Source: an uncultured Eubacteriales bacterium
GTDB taxonomy: Bacteria; Bacillota; Clostridia; Oscillospirales; Ruminococcaceae
Direction of reading: 5' to 3'
Assembly: GCA_900319075.1 (NCBI GenBank)
Contig: ONMZ01000009.1
Coordinates: 1-64,000 of the forward strand
DNA length: 64,000 nucleotides
The translations under genes and the position numbers were made by a program. Below the pieces are notes generated by a model, which made no database searches, had not been told where the DNA came from, and was given only the letters and a program-made list of their open reading frames with translations. Below are positions 33,342-42,871 of this stretch, piece by piece (the stretch's first letter is position 1; the number at the start of each line of letters is the position of its first letter).

Positions 33342-34024
33342 TGGAATTCATTTATGAGACCCACTGCCACACATCTCAGGCAAGCGCCTGCGGACGGGTG
33401 AGCGGAGGGGAGCTTGCGAGATATTATAAGCAAAATGGCTTTGACGGCATTATCATCACCGATCACTTTTTCAACGGCAACACCTGTATTGACCAAAGTC
33501 TTGACTGGGAGAAAAGGTGTGAGCTTTACTGCGCCGGGTATAGGGACGCAAAGGCTGTGGGCGATGAGATAGGGCTGACTGTGATGCTGGGAATAGAGTA
33601 CTCGTACAAGGGTACAGACCTGCTCACATACGGCGTTGATGAGCAATGGCTGAAGGCGCACCCGGAGGTCATGGACATAGATGTTCATGAATATATTGAT
33701 CTTATCCACCGCAGCGGGGGATTGATCGTTCACGCTCACCCGTTCAGAGAGGCAAGCTACATTGACACCATAAGGCTGTATCCTTACGAGGTGGACGCTG
33801 TGGAGGTATTCAATGCGGGTAATCATGATGCGCAGTTCAACCGCCGTGCGTTATGGTACGCTGACAGCTACGGGCTTACAAAGACCGCAGGCTCGGACAG
33901 GCATGACACGGCGGACAAAGGCTGCGGGGTGACGGTATTTAATGAAAAAATACACACCATACAGGATTATATAAGGCTTGTGAAGTCCTCGGGGATCTCA
34001 CGGCTTATAGGCGAATACGAATAA
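33341..34024 (+). CDS. PHP-domain metal-dependent hydrolase
   Basis: 227 residues. PHP metal-site motifs in order: ETHCHTSQAS (motif 1), GFDGIIITDHFF (motif 2), EYSYKG (Glu of motif 3), GLIVHAHPFREAS (motif 3/4) and TAGSDRHD (last motif). A tri-metal phosphoesterase fold, as in HisK-type histidinol phosphatases and nucleotide hydrolases; the substrate is unknown. Coupled to the DUF1015 gene, so both may act on the same metabolite (possibly a phosphorylated amino acid; inference). Confidence 0.85.
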   Translation: MEFIYETHCHTSQASACGRVSGGELARYYKQNGFDGIIITDHFFNGNTCIDQSLDWEKRCELYCAGYRDAKAVGDEIGLTVMLGIEYSYKGTDLLTYGVDEQWLKAHPEVMDIDVHEYIDLIHRSGGLIVHAHPFREASYIDTIRLYPYEVDAVEVFNAGNHDAQFNRRALWYADSYGLTKTAGSDRHDTADKGCGVTVFNEKIHTIQDYIRLVKSSGISRLIGEYE

Positions 34025-34027
34025 AAA

Positions 34028-34054
34028 AACTCCCCTTTCCCGGGGAGATTTTTT
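34028..34054 (+). terminator. Terminator of the DUF1015-PHP operon
   Basis: CTCCCC / GGGGAG stem (34030-34035 and 34042-34047) followed by ATTTTTTT. Confidence 0.85.
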
Positions 34055-34113
34055 TGCGTCTTTTTTTCACAGAGCTTTCATTTTAGATTAAAGTATATTT
34101 AAGCTAAGGCGGT

Positions 34114-34290
34114 TATACTTTAAACATAGACAAAACAAACACCTCCCCGGGCGGTTCGCTGCAGGGCGGCTGCCCGGGAACTTCTCCCCCTTACTTAGCC
34201 GGAGTCAGGCGGAGATTTGTTATAATAATTTTCTTCTTCCTTCCACAAAAATACGAAAGGCTGCCGTAAAAATGCGGCAGTCTTTTGTTT
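34114..34290 (+). ncRNA. Candidate structured small RNA, family not identified
   Basis: A GC-rich block stands out in AT-rich intergenic sequence. -10 TATACT (34114-34119) would start a transcript near 34126. AACAAA (34134-34139) pairs with TTTGTT (34216-34221), and CTCC next to it with GGAG (34211-34214), closing a domain that contains a seven-base perfect stem CCCGGGC (34146-34152) / GCCCGGG (34172-34178). The terminator at 34256-34288 would end a transcript of about 165 nt. AAAGTATA / TATACTTT (34090-34121) is an inverted repeat over the -10. Size and closing stem recall 6S RNA, but I cannot confirm any family, and the -35 is weak. Confidence 0.45.
34256..34288. terminator. Bidirectional terminator
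   Basis: CTGCCG / CGGCAG stem (34261-34266 and 34275-34280) with flanking A and T tracts; ends the ABC exporter operon (-) and the candidate small RNA (+). Confidence 0.75.
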
Positions 34291-34300
34291 ATGCGCCTTT

Positions 34301-36070
34301 TCAGGTAATAGCGAACTGAGAATTGTAGAGTTGTGCGTAAAAGCCGTTTTTATCCATAAGGCTTTTGTGGTCGCCCTGCTCGATAATGGTCCCGTCTTTC
34401 ATAACGATTATGGTATCCGCTTCTTTTATGGTGGAAAGGCGGTGGGCGATTATAAAGCTCGTTCTGCCCTGCATTAGCTTGGCAAAGGCGTTCTGGACAA
34501 GTATTTCCGTTCTTGTGTCGATGGAGGAGGTCGCCTCGTCAAGAATGAGCATTTCGGGGATACACAGCATTACACGGGCAATACACAAAAGCTGTTTTTG
34601 TCCTGCGGAAAGAGTGGAATAGCTGTCGGAGATAACGGTATCGTATCCAAGGGGAAGACGTTTGATAAAGCTGTGGCAATAGGCTGCCCTGGCGGCGGCG
34701 ATAATCTCCTCGTCGGTGGCATCGGGCTTGCCGTAGGCTATATTTTCACGTATTGTGCCTGTTTTGAGCCAGGTCTCCTGAAGTACCATTCCGTATCCTG
34801 AACGCAGGGACTTTCTGGTGATTTCACGTATGTTTTCACCGCTTACCCTTATCTCACCTTTGTCGGTGTCATAAAAGCGCATAAGCAGGTTTATAATTGT
34901 GGTTTTTCCGCAGCCGGTGGGCCCCACGATAGCGGTGCGCTGACCTTTTTTTACGTGCAGGTCAAAGCCCTGAATAAGAGGTTTTTGCGGTGTATAGGAA
35001 AAGTCTACCGAGTCAACGTCAACGCTTCCGTCGATTTTTTCAAGGACCTTGGAGTACCTGTCGTCGGGGATCTCTTCTTGGCTGAGCAAAGAGAAGATCC
35101 TGTGGGCTGATGCCAAGGCTCCCTGCAGCTCTGTGATAACTCCGGAGATCTCGTTGAATGGCTTGGTGTACTGATTGGCGTAGGTGAGAAAGCTTGAGAG
35201 CTGACCTACGGTGATCCCACCGGAAAAGACCGTAAAAGCACCTACGATTCCCACGCCCGTATAGACAAGTCCGTTGACAAATCTTGTGGTGGGGTTTGTA
35301 AGGCTTGAAAAGAATATGGCTTTTACGCTTACCTTTGAAAGCTCCAGGTTAAGCTCCTGCATACGCTTTTGTGCCTCTTGCTCATATCCGAAGGCGCTGA
35401 CAGTTTTTTGGTTTCCTGTCATTTCCTCGATAAGCCCTGTAAGTTCTCCACGTGCAACAGACTGCTTATGGAAAAGCTTATAGGTATTGCCCGACACAAA
35501 GCGTGCCACAAAAAGGGACAACGGGGTTATGAGGACCACCACAAGGGTTATTTTAAAGTTTATGGTGAGCATAAAGATAAGTGTGCCCACGATGGTGCAA
35601 AGGCCTGTGAAAAGCTGGGCAAAACCCATGAGCAAGCCGTCGGATACCTGCTCCACATCGGTTATCACACGGCTGATAAGATCTCCGTGAGAGTGAGAGT
35701 CGATATAGGAAAGGGGCAGCTTTTCAAGCTTTGCAAAGGCTTCGTTTCTAAGGTCACGGACAATATTGAAGGTGATCTTGTTGGTACAAACGGTCATGAG
35801 CCATTGGCAAAGTGCGGTGAGCGACACGGTCACAAGGAGAACGATAATAATAGGGATAAGCTTATCAAAGTCCACATCGCCCTTGCCGATGATAACGTCC
35901 ACACCCTGACCTATAAGGATCGGAGCGTATAGGGTAGCTGCTACGCTTATAAGTGCAAACACGAGAGAAAGGGCAAAAAGCTTTTTATAGGGCGATGCGT
36001 AACCCATGAGGGTTTTGAGGGCTTTAAGAGAATCGCTGCTTTTTTTCGCAGAAGGCTTTTTATCACTCAT
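34301..36070 (-). CDS. ABC exporter, fused TM-ATPase subunit (partner B)
   Basis: 589 residues from the ATG at 36070 (AAGGAGGTGG upstream); the longer frame lacks a site. Six TM segments (about 25-330) plus a full ATPase domain: Walker A GPTGCGKTT, signature LSAGQKQLL, Walker B MLILDEATSSID with the catalytic Glu, and the H-loop AHRLSTI. Forms a heterodimer with the preceding gene, which it overlaps by eight bases. The pair exports drugs, lipids or peptides; substrate unknown. Confidence 0.9.
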   Translation of the reverse strand: MSDKKPSAKKSSDSLKALKTLMGYASPYKKLFALSLVFALISVAATLYAPILIGQGVDVIIGKGDVDFDKLIPIIIVLLVTVSLTALCQWLMTVCTNKITFNIVRDLRNEAFAKLEKLPLSYIDSHSHGDLISRVITDVEQVSDGLLMGFAQLFTGLCTIVGTLIFMLTINFKITLVVVLITPLSLFVARFVSGNTYKLFHKQSVARGELTGLIEEMTGNQKTVSAFGYEQEAQKRMQELNLELSKVSVKAIFFSSLTNPTTRFVNGLVYTGVGIVGAFTVFSGGITVGQLSSFLTYANQYTKPFNEISGVITELQGALASAHRIFSLLSQEEIPDDRYSKVLEKIDGSVDVDSVDFSYTPQKPLIQGFDLHVKKGQRTAIVGPTGCGKTTIINLLMRFYDTDKGEIRVSGENIREITRKSLRSGYGMVLQETWLKTGTIRENIAYGKPDATDEEIIAAARAAYCHSFIKRLPLGYDTVISDSYSTLSAGQKQLLCIARVMLCIPEMLILDEATSSIDTRTEILVQNAFAKLMQGRTSFIIAHRLSTIKEADTIIVMKDGTIIEQGDHKSLMDKNGFYAQLYNSQFAIT

Positions 36071-37802
36071 GCTGTGCCACCTCCTTTTCGGAAAGCTGCG
36101 ACAGGCATATCTCCTTATATACGCCGCAGGTCTTATAAAGCTGAGCATGATCGCCTATGCCTGCGATCCTGCCGTCGTCAAGAACGATTATCCTGTCTGC
36201 GCCTCTTATGGAAGAAATACGCTGAGAAACGATAAACACCGTCATGCTGCCGGCAATTTCCCCAAGCGCCTTACGCAGTTTTGCATCGGTGGCAAGGTCA
36301 AGGGCTGAGGCGGAATCGTCAAGGATAAGTATTTCCGGACTGCCTACCAGCGCTCTGGCAATGGTGAGCCTTTGTCTTTGACCGCCTGAAAGATTTTTTC
36401 CGTCACGGAGTATCTCAAAGTCGAGCTGTCCGTCCTTTTGTCTTACAAACTCCGATGCCTGGGCTATATCAAGAGCCTTCCAGATCTGATCGTCACTTGC
36501 TGTCCTATCACGCCACTGCATATTTTCACGGACGGTGCCTTTAAAAAGCACGGCTTTTTGAGGAACGATGCCTATTTTCCCACGCAGCTGTCCGAAGGGG
36601 TAGTTTTTAACGTTTACTCCGTCCACAGCGACGCTGCCTGAAAAGGTATCATAAAAGCGTGGGATAAGGTTTACAAGCGAGCTTTTGCCCGAACCGGTAC
36701 CTCCGATAATGCCTATGGTCTCACCGGCAGAGGCTTTAAAGCTTATGTTTTCAAGAATATGATCTGCGTCTGAGGAATATTTGAAGCAGACCTTATCAAA
36801 TTCTACCTTTGGTGCTCCGCTGACAGGTGAAACGGTGCTGTTTCCCTCATCGGAAACGGAAGAGTGCACGTCAAAGACTTCGTTTATACGGCCTGCACAG
36901 GCATACATTTTTGTGATATTGGTGACCAGAAGGGCGACTGCCAGAAGGGCAAGAAGGATCTGGTTCATGTAATTCAAAAGGGCGATGACCTCTCCCTGGG
37001 TTATGCTGCCGGCATAGACGGTTTTCCCGCCGAACCAGAGTATCGCAGCTATTGCAAGATTGACAAGCACATATGTGGCAGGGTTCATTATGGCGGATAT
37101 CCTGCCGGCGGTGAGCTGCATTCTGCGAAGCTCCTCGGAGTTTTTCTCAAACTCTGTCTTTTCGTCCTCCTGACGGGAAAATGCCCTTACCACTCTTGTG
37201 CCCAGCAGATTTTCCGAGGTGATAAGGCTGGTTTTGTCAAGTGTCTTTTGTACCCTTTTATAGCGTGGAATGGTAGATGACATTATTTTATAGATAACAA
37301 ATGCCAGGGCAGGGGACATTATAAGGAAGATGAGCGTGAGCCTTACAGAGATCGTAAATGCCATTATGACAGAGCCCAGCACAATAAACGGAGAGCGCAG
37401 GAAAAGGCGCAGCACCATATTTACACCGGTTTGAGCCTGATTGATGTCAGAGGTCATTCTTGTGACCAGGGTATGGCTGCCCAGCTTATCTATCTCGGTA
37501 TAGGACAGGGTGCCTATGTGCTTGAAAAGCGCAGTGCGAAGTTCCTGACCAAAGCCGACGGAGGCTTTTGCGGCAAAATACTGGGCGGTCAGGGAACAGC
37601 TAAGCCCCAGCACTCCCAGCAGCACCAGCAGACCTCCACGCCACAGGATATACGATGAGTCCTGATTTTTTATGCCTGTGTCTATTATATCCGCCATAAT
37701 GATCGGGACGGCAAGCTCAAAGCAGGCTTCAATAAGTTTGAAAAGGGGACCGAAAATGCTTTGAAGCTTATAGTTTTTCAGGTATTTTGCCAGTTTGAAC
37801 AT
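36063..37802 (-). CDS. ABC exporter, fused TM-ATPase subunit (partner A, degenerate site)
   Basis: 579 residues. Six TM segments and an ATPase domain with Walker A GGTGSGKSS and signature LSGGQRQRL, but Walker B reads LILDDSASALD (Asp where Glu is catalytic) and the H-loop is VSQRISSI (Gln in place of His). This is the classic asymmetric layout of heterodimeric exporters such as BmrCD or TM287/288, with one consensus and one degenerate site. First gene of the pair. Confidence 0.9.
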   Translation of the reverse strand: MFKLAKYLKNYKLQSIFGPLFKLIEACFELAVPIIMADIIDTGIKNQDSSYILWRGGLLVLLGVLGLSCSLTAQYFAAKASVGFGQELRTALFKHIGTLSYTEIDKLGSHTLVTRMTSDINQAQTGVNMVLRLFLRSPFIVLGSVIMAFTISVRLTLIFLIMSPALAFVIYKIMSSTIPRYKRVQKTLDKTSLITSENLLGTRVVRAFSRQEDEKTEFEKNSEELRRMQLTAGRISAIMNPATYVLVNLAIAAILWFGGKTVYAGSITQGEVIALLNYMNQILLALLAVALLVTNITKMYACAGRINEVFDVHSSVSDEGNSTVSPVSGAPKVEFDKVCFKYSSDADHILENISFKASAGETIGIIGGTGSGKSSLVNLIPRFYDTFSGSVAVDGVNVKNYPFGQLRGKIGIVPQKAVLFKGTVRENMQWRDRTASDDQIWKALDIAQASEFVRQKDGQLDFEILRDGKNLSGGQRQRLTIARALVGSPEILILDDSASALDLATDAKLRKALGEIAGSMTVFIVSQRISSIRGADRIIVLDDGRIAGIGDHAQLYKTCGVYKEICLSQLSEKEVAQHE

Positions 37803-37841
37803 TTACCGATCCCTCCTTTTGTGCAGTATTTTTGTCAGGAA

Positions 37842-37868
37842 AAAAGCGGAGAAAGCTCTCCGCTTCGT
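37842..37868 (-). terminator. Terminator of ppk1
   Basis: AAGCGGAGA / TCTCCGCTT stem with a short loop, followed on the minus strand by TTTTTT. Confidence 0.8.
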
Positions 37869-37875
37869 ATCCTTA

Positions 37876-40056
37876 TTATTTACGGCTGAATAAGCTTTTG
37901 ATCTTTGCCCACAAGCCTTTTTTTCGTGGCTCCTGTACTTGCTGACCCAAGGCAGCCGCATTGGGCTGAGCGGGCTGAACGGTATGGGTCACAGGGGCTT
38001 GGGCAAGCGCAGGTGCGCTTTCGTACGCCATGGCTATGAATTTTTCCTGGGCACAGCAATGGGCGCTGCTGTCCACTGCCCGAACATAAGTGCCGTCGGG
38101 CTGCATTATCCTTGCTTTCACGTTGTCGTGCATCTGGATATCAAAGTAATCAAGCACACGCTTTTTGATATCCTGGTCAAGTATGGGTGCGGCGACCTCA
38201 ACTCGCCGTGTGGTGTTTCTTGTCATATAGTCTGCGCTGGAGATATAGACCTGTTTTCTGACCCCTGCGCCGAATATGTAAATTCTTGAATGTTCAAGAA
38301 ATCTTCCCACGATAGAGCGTATGGTTATATTATCCGAAACATCCTTTACCCCGGCAACCAGGCAGGAGATCCCTCGTATCACCAGATCAACCTTTACGCC
38401 TGCCTGTGAACATTCTATAAGCTTGTCGATGAGTACCTTATCCGTGAGAGAGTTAAGCTTTGCACCAACATATCCCTCGCCGCCTGCTTTTGCAATGGCG
38501 ATCTCGTTGTCCATAAACTCGATGACCTTGTTTTGCAGGCACTTGGGAGCCACAAGAAGTGTCTTTGAATCCTCCACCAGTTCGCCCATGGAAAGCGCCC
38601 TGAACACCTCTGCGGCATCGGCTGCAATATCGCTGTTTGAGGTCATAAGACAAAAATCGGTATACAGCTTGGCGGTTTTTTCGTTATAGTTTCCTGTGCC
38701 TACCTGTACGGTATATTTTGCCTGACCGTTAACGTTTCTGGTGATAAGGCAGAGCTTGGAGTGGACCTTCATTTTCGGCGGTCCGTAGATCACATGGCAG
38801 CCGTATTCCTCCAGAGCTTTTGACCAGCCGATATTGTTCTCCTCGTCAAATCTTGCACGAAGCTCCACCAGCACAACAACTTCCTTGCCGTTTTCGCTCG
38901 CCTTGCAAAGCGATCTTACCACCTTTGAGTTTTTAGCCACTCTGTAAAGGGTCATTTTTATGGAAACGACCTGCGGATCATCGGCAGCTTCGCTGAGCAG
39001 TCTTATAAACGGGTCTATGGACTCGTAAGGATATGACAGCAAAAGGTCATGCTTATCGATCTGTGATATCATAGGTTCAAGCTGGTCGATAAAGGGTGAA
39101 CGCTGGGGTTCAAACTCTTCAAAGAACAGCCCCTTTTTGCTTTGAGCTTTTCCGAAAAGATCGCCCACATATGACATATCAAGAGGTGCTTTTTCAACAA
39201 ACACCTGTTTTTTGGAAAGCTCCAGCCTCTCACAAAGGGTATCTATCACATTATCCGACAGGTTCTTTGAGATCTGGAGCCTGACGGGACAGAGCCTTTT
39301 GCGCTTGCTTATGACAACGGACATATTTTGTCTGAAATCAAGCTCGGAATCGTAGCTTTCATCCACGTCGATGTCTGCATTTCGTGTCACACGCATAAGG
39401 GCTTTTTCTTCCACTTTATAATTTTCAAATATACTGTCTGCATAGTGGGAGATTATCTCCTCCACCAGCACATAGCTTATATCTTTGCTGTTTTCGTCGG
39501 GGATAAACACCACACGGTCAAACTTATCCGTACAGGATATCATGCCCAGAGATTTTGTACCCTTTGCACTCAGGCGGGTGATAACGTAGATACTTTTATT
39601 TGCAAGAAAAGGGAACGGGTGGCGTTTATCTATAATATTGGCGTTCAGAAAAGGCTTTATTTCATAGGAATAGTACCCTTCGATAAACTCTGCTTCCAGC
39701 CGGGAAAGGTTTTTGATGCTGCGGTGGTGGATACCCTTTGCCTTCAGCTCCTTCATCAGGATCTCAAAAGATTTGTCTCTGACGGCAACAAGCTCTCTGA
39801 CTCTGGCAAATATGGCACTTAGCTGTTCAGAGGGGCGCATTTTGGTCTTATTATCCTTTTCGTCGTCGTCAACAAGTGAGGAATCATAAAGGGATCCGAC
39901 TCTGACCATAAAGAACTCGTCAAGATTGCTCGAATATATAGATTCAAACAGCAAACGCTCCATAAGGGGCACACTTTCGTCTTGTGCTTCCTCAAGGACA
40001 CGCTGGTTGAATTTAAGCCAGGAAAGCTCTCTATTGTCAAAGACCTTTTTACTCAT
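37876..40056 (-). CDS. ppk1: Polyphosphate kinase 1
   Basis: 726 residues, the normal Ppk1 length. N-terminal ELSWLKFNQRVLEEAQD, middle domain, and two phospholipase-D-like domains: the catalytic-His motif MKVHSKLCLITR, GTGNYNEKTAKLYTDFCLMT, and HSRIYIFGAG. Synthesises polyphosphate from ATP at the membrane. The last ~40 residues (Ala/Pro/Gln-rich, ending in KKGLWAKIKSLFSRK) are an extra amphipathic tail, perhaps for membrane contact. Its promoter starts seven bases beyond the glpK stop. Confidence 0.95.
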   Translation of the reverse strand: MSKKVFDNRELSWLKFNQRVLEEAQDESVPLMERLLFESIYSSNLDEFFMVRVGSLYDSSLVDDDEKDNKTKMRPSEQLSAIFARVRELVAVRDKSFEILMKELKAKGIHHRSIKNLSRLEAEFIEGYYSYEIKPFLNANIIDKRHPFPFLANKSIYVITRLSAKGTKSLGMISCTDKFDRVVFIPDENSKDISYVLVEEIISHYADSIFENYKVEEKALMRVTRNADIDVDESYDSELDFRQNMSVVISKRKRLCPVRLQISKNLSDNVIDTLCERLELSKKQVFVEKAPLDMSYVGDLFGKAQSKKGLFFEEFEPQRSPFIDQLEPMISQIDKHDLLLSYPYESIDPFIRLLSEAADDPQVVSIKMTLYRVAKNSKVVRSLCKASENGKEVVVLVELRARFDEENNIGWSKALEEYGCHVIYGPPKMKVHSKLCLITRNVNGQAKYTVQVGTGNYNEKTAKLYTDFCLMTSNSDIAADAAEVFRALSMGELVEDSKTLLVAPKCLQNKVIEFMDNEIAIAKAGGEGYVGAKLNSLTDKVLIDKLIECSQAGVKVDLVIRGISCLVAGVKDVSDNITIRSIVGRFLEHSRIYIFGAGVRKQVYISSADYMTRNTTRRVEVAAPILDQDIKKRVLDYFDIQMHDNVKARIMQPDGTYVRAVDSSAHCCAQEKFIAMAYESAPALAQAPVTHTVQPAQPNAAALGQQVQEPRKKGLWAKIKSLFSRK

Positions 40057-40109
40057 GGTGGTTATCTCACTTTCATATGGGCTGAAAACGCCCGTAATGT
40101 TACATTGAT

Positions 40110-40138
40110 ATTTTAATATATACGCCTTGAAAAGTCAA
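40110..40138 (-). promoter_or_regulatory. Promoter of ppk1
   Basis: Minus strand: -35 TTGACT (40133-40138), 17-base spacer, -10 TAAAAT (40110-40115). Confidence 0.65.
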
Positions 40139-40144
40139 GTTAGA

Positions 40145-41638
40145 TCAGCTTTGATCCTCCCAGGCAAGGCTCCTTTTTACAGCCTTTTCCCAGCCGGCTC
40201 TGAGGCGGCTGCGCTTTTCGCTGTTCATTGATGGCAAAAACTCTTTGGAGTTTGAGCATATCTGGATTATTTCCTCCTTTGAGGACCAAACGCCGCAGGC
40301 AAGACCTGCAAGGAACGCAGCGCCGGTGGCGGTGGATTCTACATTTTCAGGTCTGATAATACTTCTTCCGAGTATGTCGGATTGGAACTCCATTATAAAA
40401 TCGTTGGCTGATGCGCCTCCGTCCACACGGATCGTGTTGAGGCTGCCGGTATCCTCCGCCATAGCGTCGATAACGTCGGCGGTCTGGTAGCAGATAGCTT
40501 CAAGGCACGCACGCACGATATGGGCTCTGCCGGAGCCTCGTGTGAGTCCGAAGATACTGCCTCTGGCATTGGGGTCCCAGTAGGGTGTGCCCAGACCCAC
40601 GAAGGCAGGCACCATATAGACTCCTGCGGAATCCTCAACGCTTCGTGCAAGCTCCTCGGTCTGGGCAGCAGAGTCGATAAGCTTGAGCTCATCTCTGAGC
40701 CATTTGACAACGGCGCCTGCAACAAACACAGAACCCTCAAGGGCATAGCTCACCTTTCCGTTTATGCCCCATGCGATGGTCGTAAGCAGACCGCTGCGGC
40801 TTTTAACAGCCTCCGAGCCTGTATTCATAAGCAGAAAGCCGCCGGTCCCGTAGGTGTTTTTCACATCGCCTTTATTAAAACAGCACTGTCCGAAAAGGGC
40901 TGCCTGCTGGTCGCCGGCACAGCCGCATATTTTTATCGGAGCGCCAAAAAGCGATTCGTCGGTAACGCCTATCTCACCGCTTGAATCCACTATTTTGGGG
41001 AGCATACACTTTGGTATGCCCAGAAGTCCCAGTATCTCATCGTCCCACTGAAGTGTATGTATATTGAACATCATTGTTCTTGATGCGTTGGTATAGTCTG
41101 TGGCATGGACTTTGCCGCAGGTCAGGTTCCATATGAGCCAGGTATCCACCGTGCCGAAAAGCAGCTGTCCGCTGCGGGCTTTTTCACGTGCGCCATCAAC
41201 ATTATCCAGTATCCATTTTACTTTTGTTGCGGAGAAATAGGGGTCGATGACAAGCCCTGTTTTATCGCTGAAAAACTTTTCAAGTCCCTGGTCGGCAAAT
41301 CTGGCGCACGTATCGGCTGTACGCCTGCACTGCCAGACGATGGCGTTGTATACAGGCTCTCCTGTGGCTTTGTCCCATAAGATAGTGGTTTCACGCTGGT
41401 TGGTCACGCCTATACCGCTTATATCTTCGGGGGATATGCCTGCGTCCTTTATGGCTTGCCTTGCAACTTCAAGCTGGCTTTGCCATATATCCTTGGGGTC
41501 GTGCTCTACCCAGCCGCCTTTTACAAATATCTGTGGAAATTCCTTCTGACAGCAGGACAGCTTTTCGCCTTTTTCGTTAAAAACAAGTGCTCGGGATGAT
41601 GTAGTGCCCTGGTCAAGTGCAAGTATGTAACCTTTCAT
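40145..41638 (-). CDS. glpK: Glycerol kinase
   Basis: 497 residues, the standard GlpK length. FGGY-family motifs: [13 protein letters not shown] at the N-terminus, [48 protein letters not shown] and [14 protein letters not shown], and the ATP site [15 protein letters not shown]. Phosphorylates glycerol to glycerol-3-phosphate. No facilitator or dehydrogenase gene is near; instead it lies 18 bases downstream of a zinc-ribbon membrane protein gene, an unusual partner. Confidence 0.96.
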   Translation of the reverse strand: MKGYILALDQGTTSSRALVFNEKGEKLSCCQKEFPQIFVKGGWVEHDPKDIWQSQLEVARQAIKDAGISPEDISGIGVTNQRETTILWDKATGEPVYNAIVWQCRRTADTCARFADQGLEKFFSDKTGLVIDPYFSATKVKWILDNVDGAREKARSGQLLFGTVDTWLIWNLTCGKVHATDYTNASRTMMFNIHTLQWDDEILGLLGIPKCMLPKIVDSSGEIGVTDESLFGAPIKICGCAGDQQAALFGQCCFNKGDVKNTYGTGGFLLMNTGSEAVKSRSGLLTTIAWGINGKVSYALEGSVFVAGAVVKWLRDELKLIDSAAQTEELARSVEDSAGVYMVPAFVGLGTPYWDPNARGSIFGLTRGSGRAHIVRACLEAICYQTADVIDAMAEDTGSLNTIRVDGGASANDFIMEFQSDILGRSIIRPENVESTATGAAFLAGLACGVWSSKEEIIQICSNSKEFLPSMNSEKRSRLRAGWEKAVKRSLAWEDQS

Positions 41639-41656
41639 AGCTTTATCCTTTCTGAT

Positions 41657-42691
41657 TTACATAGGGTCGTCGGAATTGCGGTGAGTCATATATCTGACCT
41701 TATCGCCCTTATTGAGTTTTTCCCATTCTTCAAAGCTTCGTTCAAGCTTTTGTTCGTTGCCTTTATCGTCCTTTATTATCACCCAATATACCGCTTTGCG
41801 GCCGCCCTGACGTTTATCTCCGTATTTTGGCGACTCCACTTTTGTGGGCAGGTCTGTTTCTGCCCATTTCGGTTCGTGGTCGTCGCCCCTTGACACAAGG
41901 CTATCGGTCTCTTTCCATTTATCTATGTTGTAATAATACTTGGTGTCATATATCGGTTCCTGCCGGTATACAGGCTCCCTTACCTTTTGATTTTCATAAA
42001 CAGTCTTGTATTTTGGCTTTCGCACCTCTTTGAACTGTCCGTTGCCAAGATCCTTATACTCAACGGAATACCCGTCCTGGACCCTTTTGGAGACTCGTTT
42101 TGTCTTGTATTCATAGTGATCGAGCACCTTGCGGTAAGAGCGTATCTCACGGTTTGAAGATACCACGCTGCCGCCGCCGGGCACGGTCCAGCCGCTTTCA
42201 CGGAATGTATTATACTCCTCAACGGCGATCTCTCTTTGCCAGCCGAAGCCGACCACCTCACCCTCACGCTCGACGGGCTGATAGTACCACATGACTATAA
42301 GTGCGGTCAGCAGTATCGCCGGGAATATGAACCATTTTAATTTGCTCGATTTGCGCTTGTATGAATAATCTCTTTGCCGCCGCTGTCCTGGCTTTGGTTC
42401 GGGTCTTATCGGCTCGGAGTCGGGCTGATAAGTTCCGAGGGCGTCATGTTTCGCTGCACCGCAGTTTTCGCAGACTGTGTTTTTAGCAGGGTTCTGACAG
42501 CGGCAGTAGGAGCAAAGCCAGTTGGCTTCGTCGTTTTCATCTTCTTTATCGACATACTCGATGGGCTTGGATGTATTCATAAAGAACTTTACGTCATTGG
42601 GTATCGACGTTCCGCACTTTGTACAGTCCTTATGATCGGCACGGACCGTTTCGCCGCAGTACGGACATTTCCAGTAACCCCAGACATTCAT
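41657..42691 (-). CDS. Membrane protein with two N-terminal zinc fingers
   Basis: 344 residues. A zinc ribbon (CPYC...CTKC, about 9-28), a RanBP2-type finger (WLCSYCRCQNPAKNTVCENC, about 59-78), a Lys/Arg-rich linker, one TM segment (about 120-140) and a large outside domain (about 145-344) of alternating charged and aromatic residues (YEYKTKRVSKRVQDGY, RKPKYKTVYENQKVREPVY). Function unknown. Upstream of glpK in the same unit; its promoter is at 42732-42760. Confidence 0.7.
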   Translation of the reverse strand: MNVWGYWKCPYCGETVRADHKDCTKCGTSIPNDVKFFMNTSKPIEYVDKEDENDEANWLCSYCRCQNPAKNTVCENCGAAKHDALGTYQPDSEPIRPEPKPGQRRQRDYSYKRKSSKLKWFIFPAILLTALIVMWYYQPVEREGEVVGFGWQREIAVEEYNTFRESGWTVPGGGSVVSSNREIRSYRKVLDHYEYKTKRVSKRVQDGYSVEYKDLGNGQFKEVRKPKYKTVYENQKVREPVYRQEPIYDTKYYYNIDKWKETDSLVSRGDDHEPKWAETDLPTKVESPKYGDKRQGGRKAVYWVIIKDDKGNEQKLERSFEEWEKLNKGDKVRYMTHRNSDDPM

Positions 42692-42731
42692 TACATACGC
42701 TCCCTAACATTAACATAATACAACTATTATT

Positions 42732-42760
42732 ATAATACTATGATTTAGCCGGCTTGTCAA
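42732..42760 (-). promoter_or_regulatory. Promoter of the zinc-finger gene and glpK
   Basis: Minus strand: -35 TTGACA (42755-42760), 17-base spacer, -10 TATTAT (42732-42737). Confidence 0.6.
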
Positions 42761-42809
42761 ACATTACCTCTGATTTGCTGAAAAGTCCCATATTATGTAC
42801 ATATCAGCC

Positions 42810-42838
42810 TTGCAAAAGATGTGCAAATGTGCTATAAT
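42810..42838 (+). promoter_or_regulatory. Promoter of radA
   Basis: -35 TTGCAA (42810-42815), 17-base spacer, -10 TATAAT (42833-42838). It lies inside the upstream extension of the radA frame and fixes the start at 42872. Confidence 0.7.
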
Positions 42839-42871
42839 CAAAGTGACATAACCGGGAAAGGGGAGTGGGAT

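Noticed and set aside
34141..34221. Known riboswitch or SRP RNA at the structured block
   Set aside because: I compared it by memory with fluoride, c-di-GMP, guanidine, TPP, SAM, T-box and SRP consensus features and none fitted; left as unidentified.
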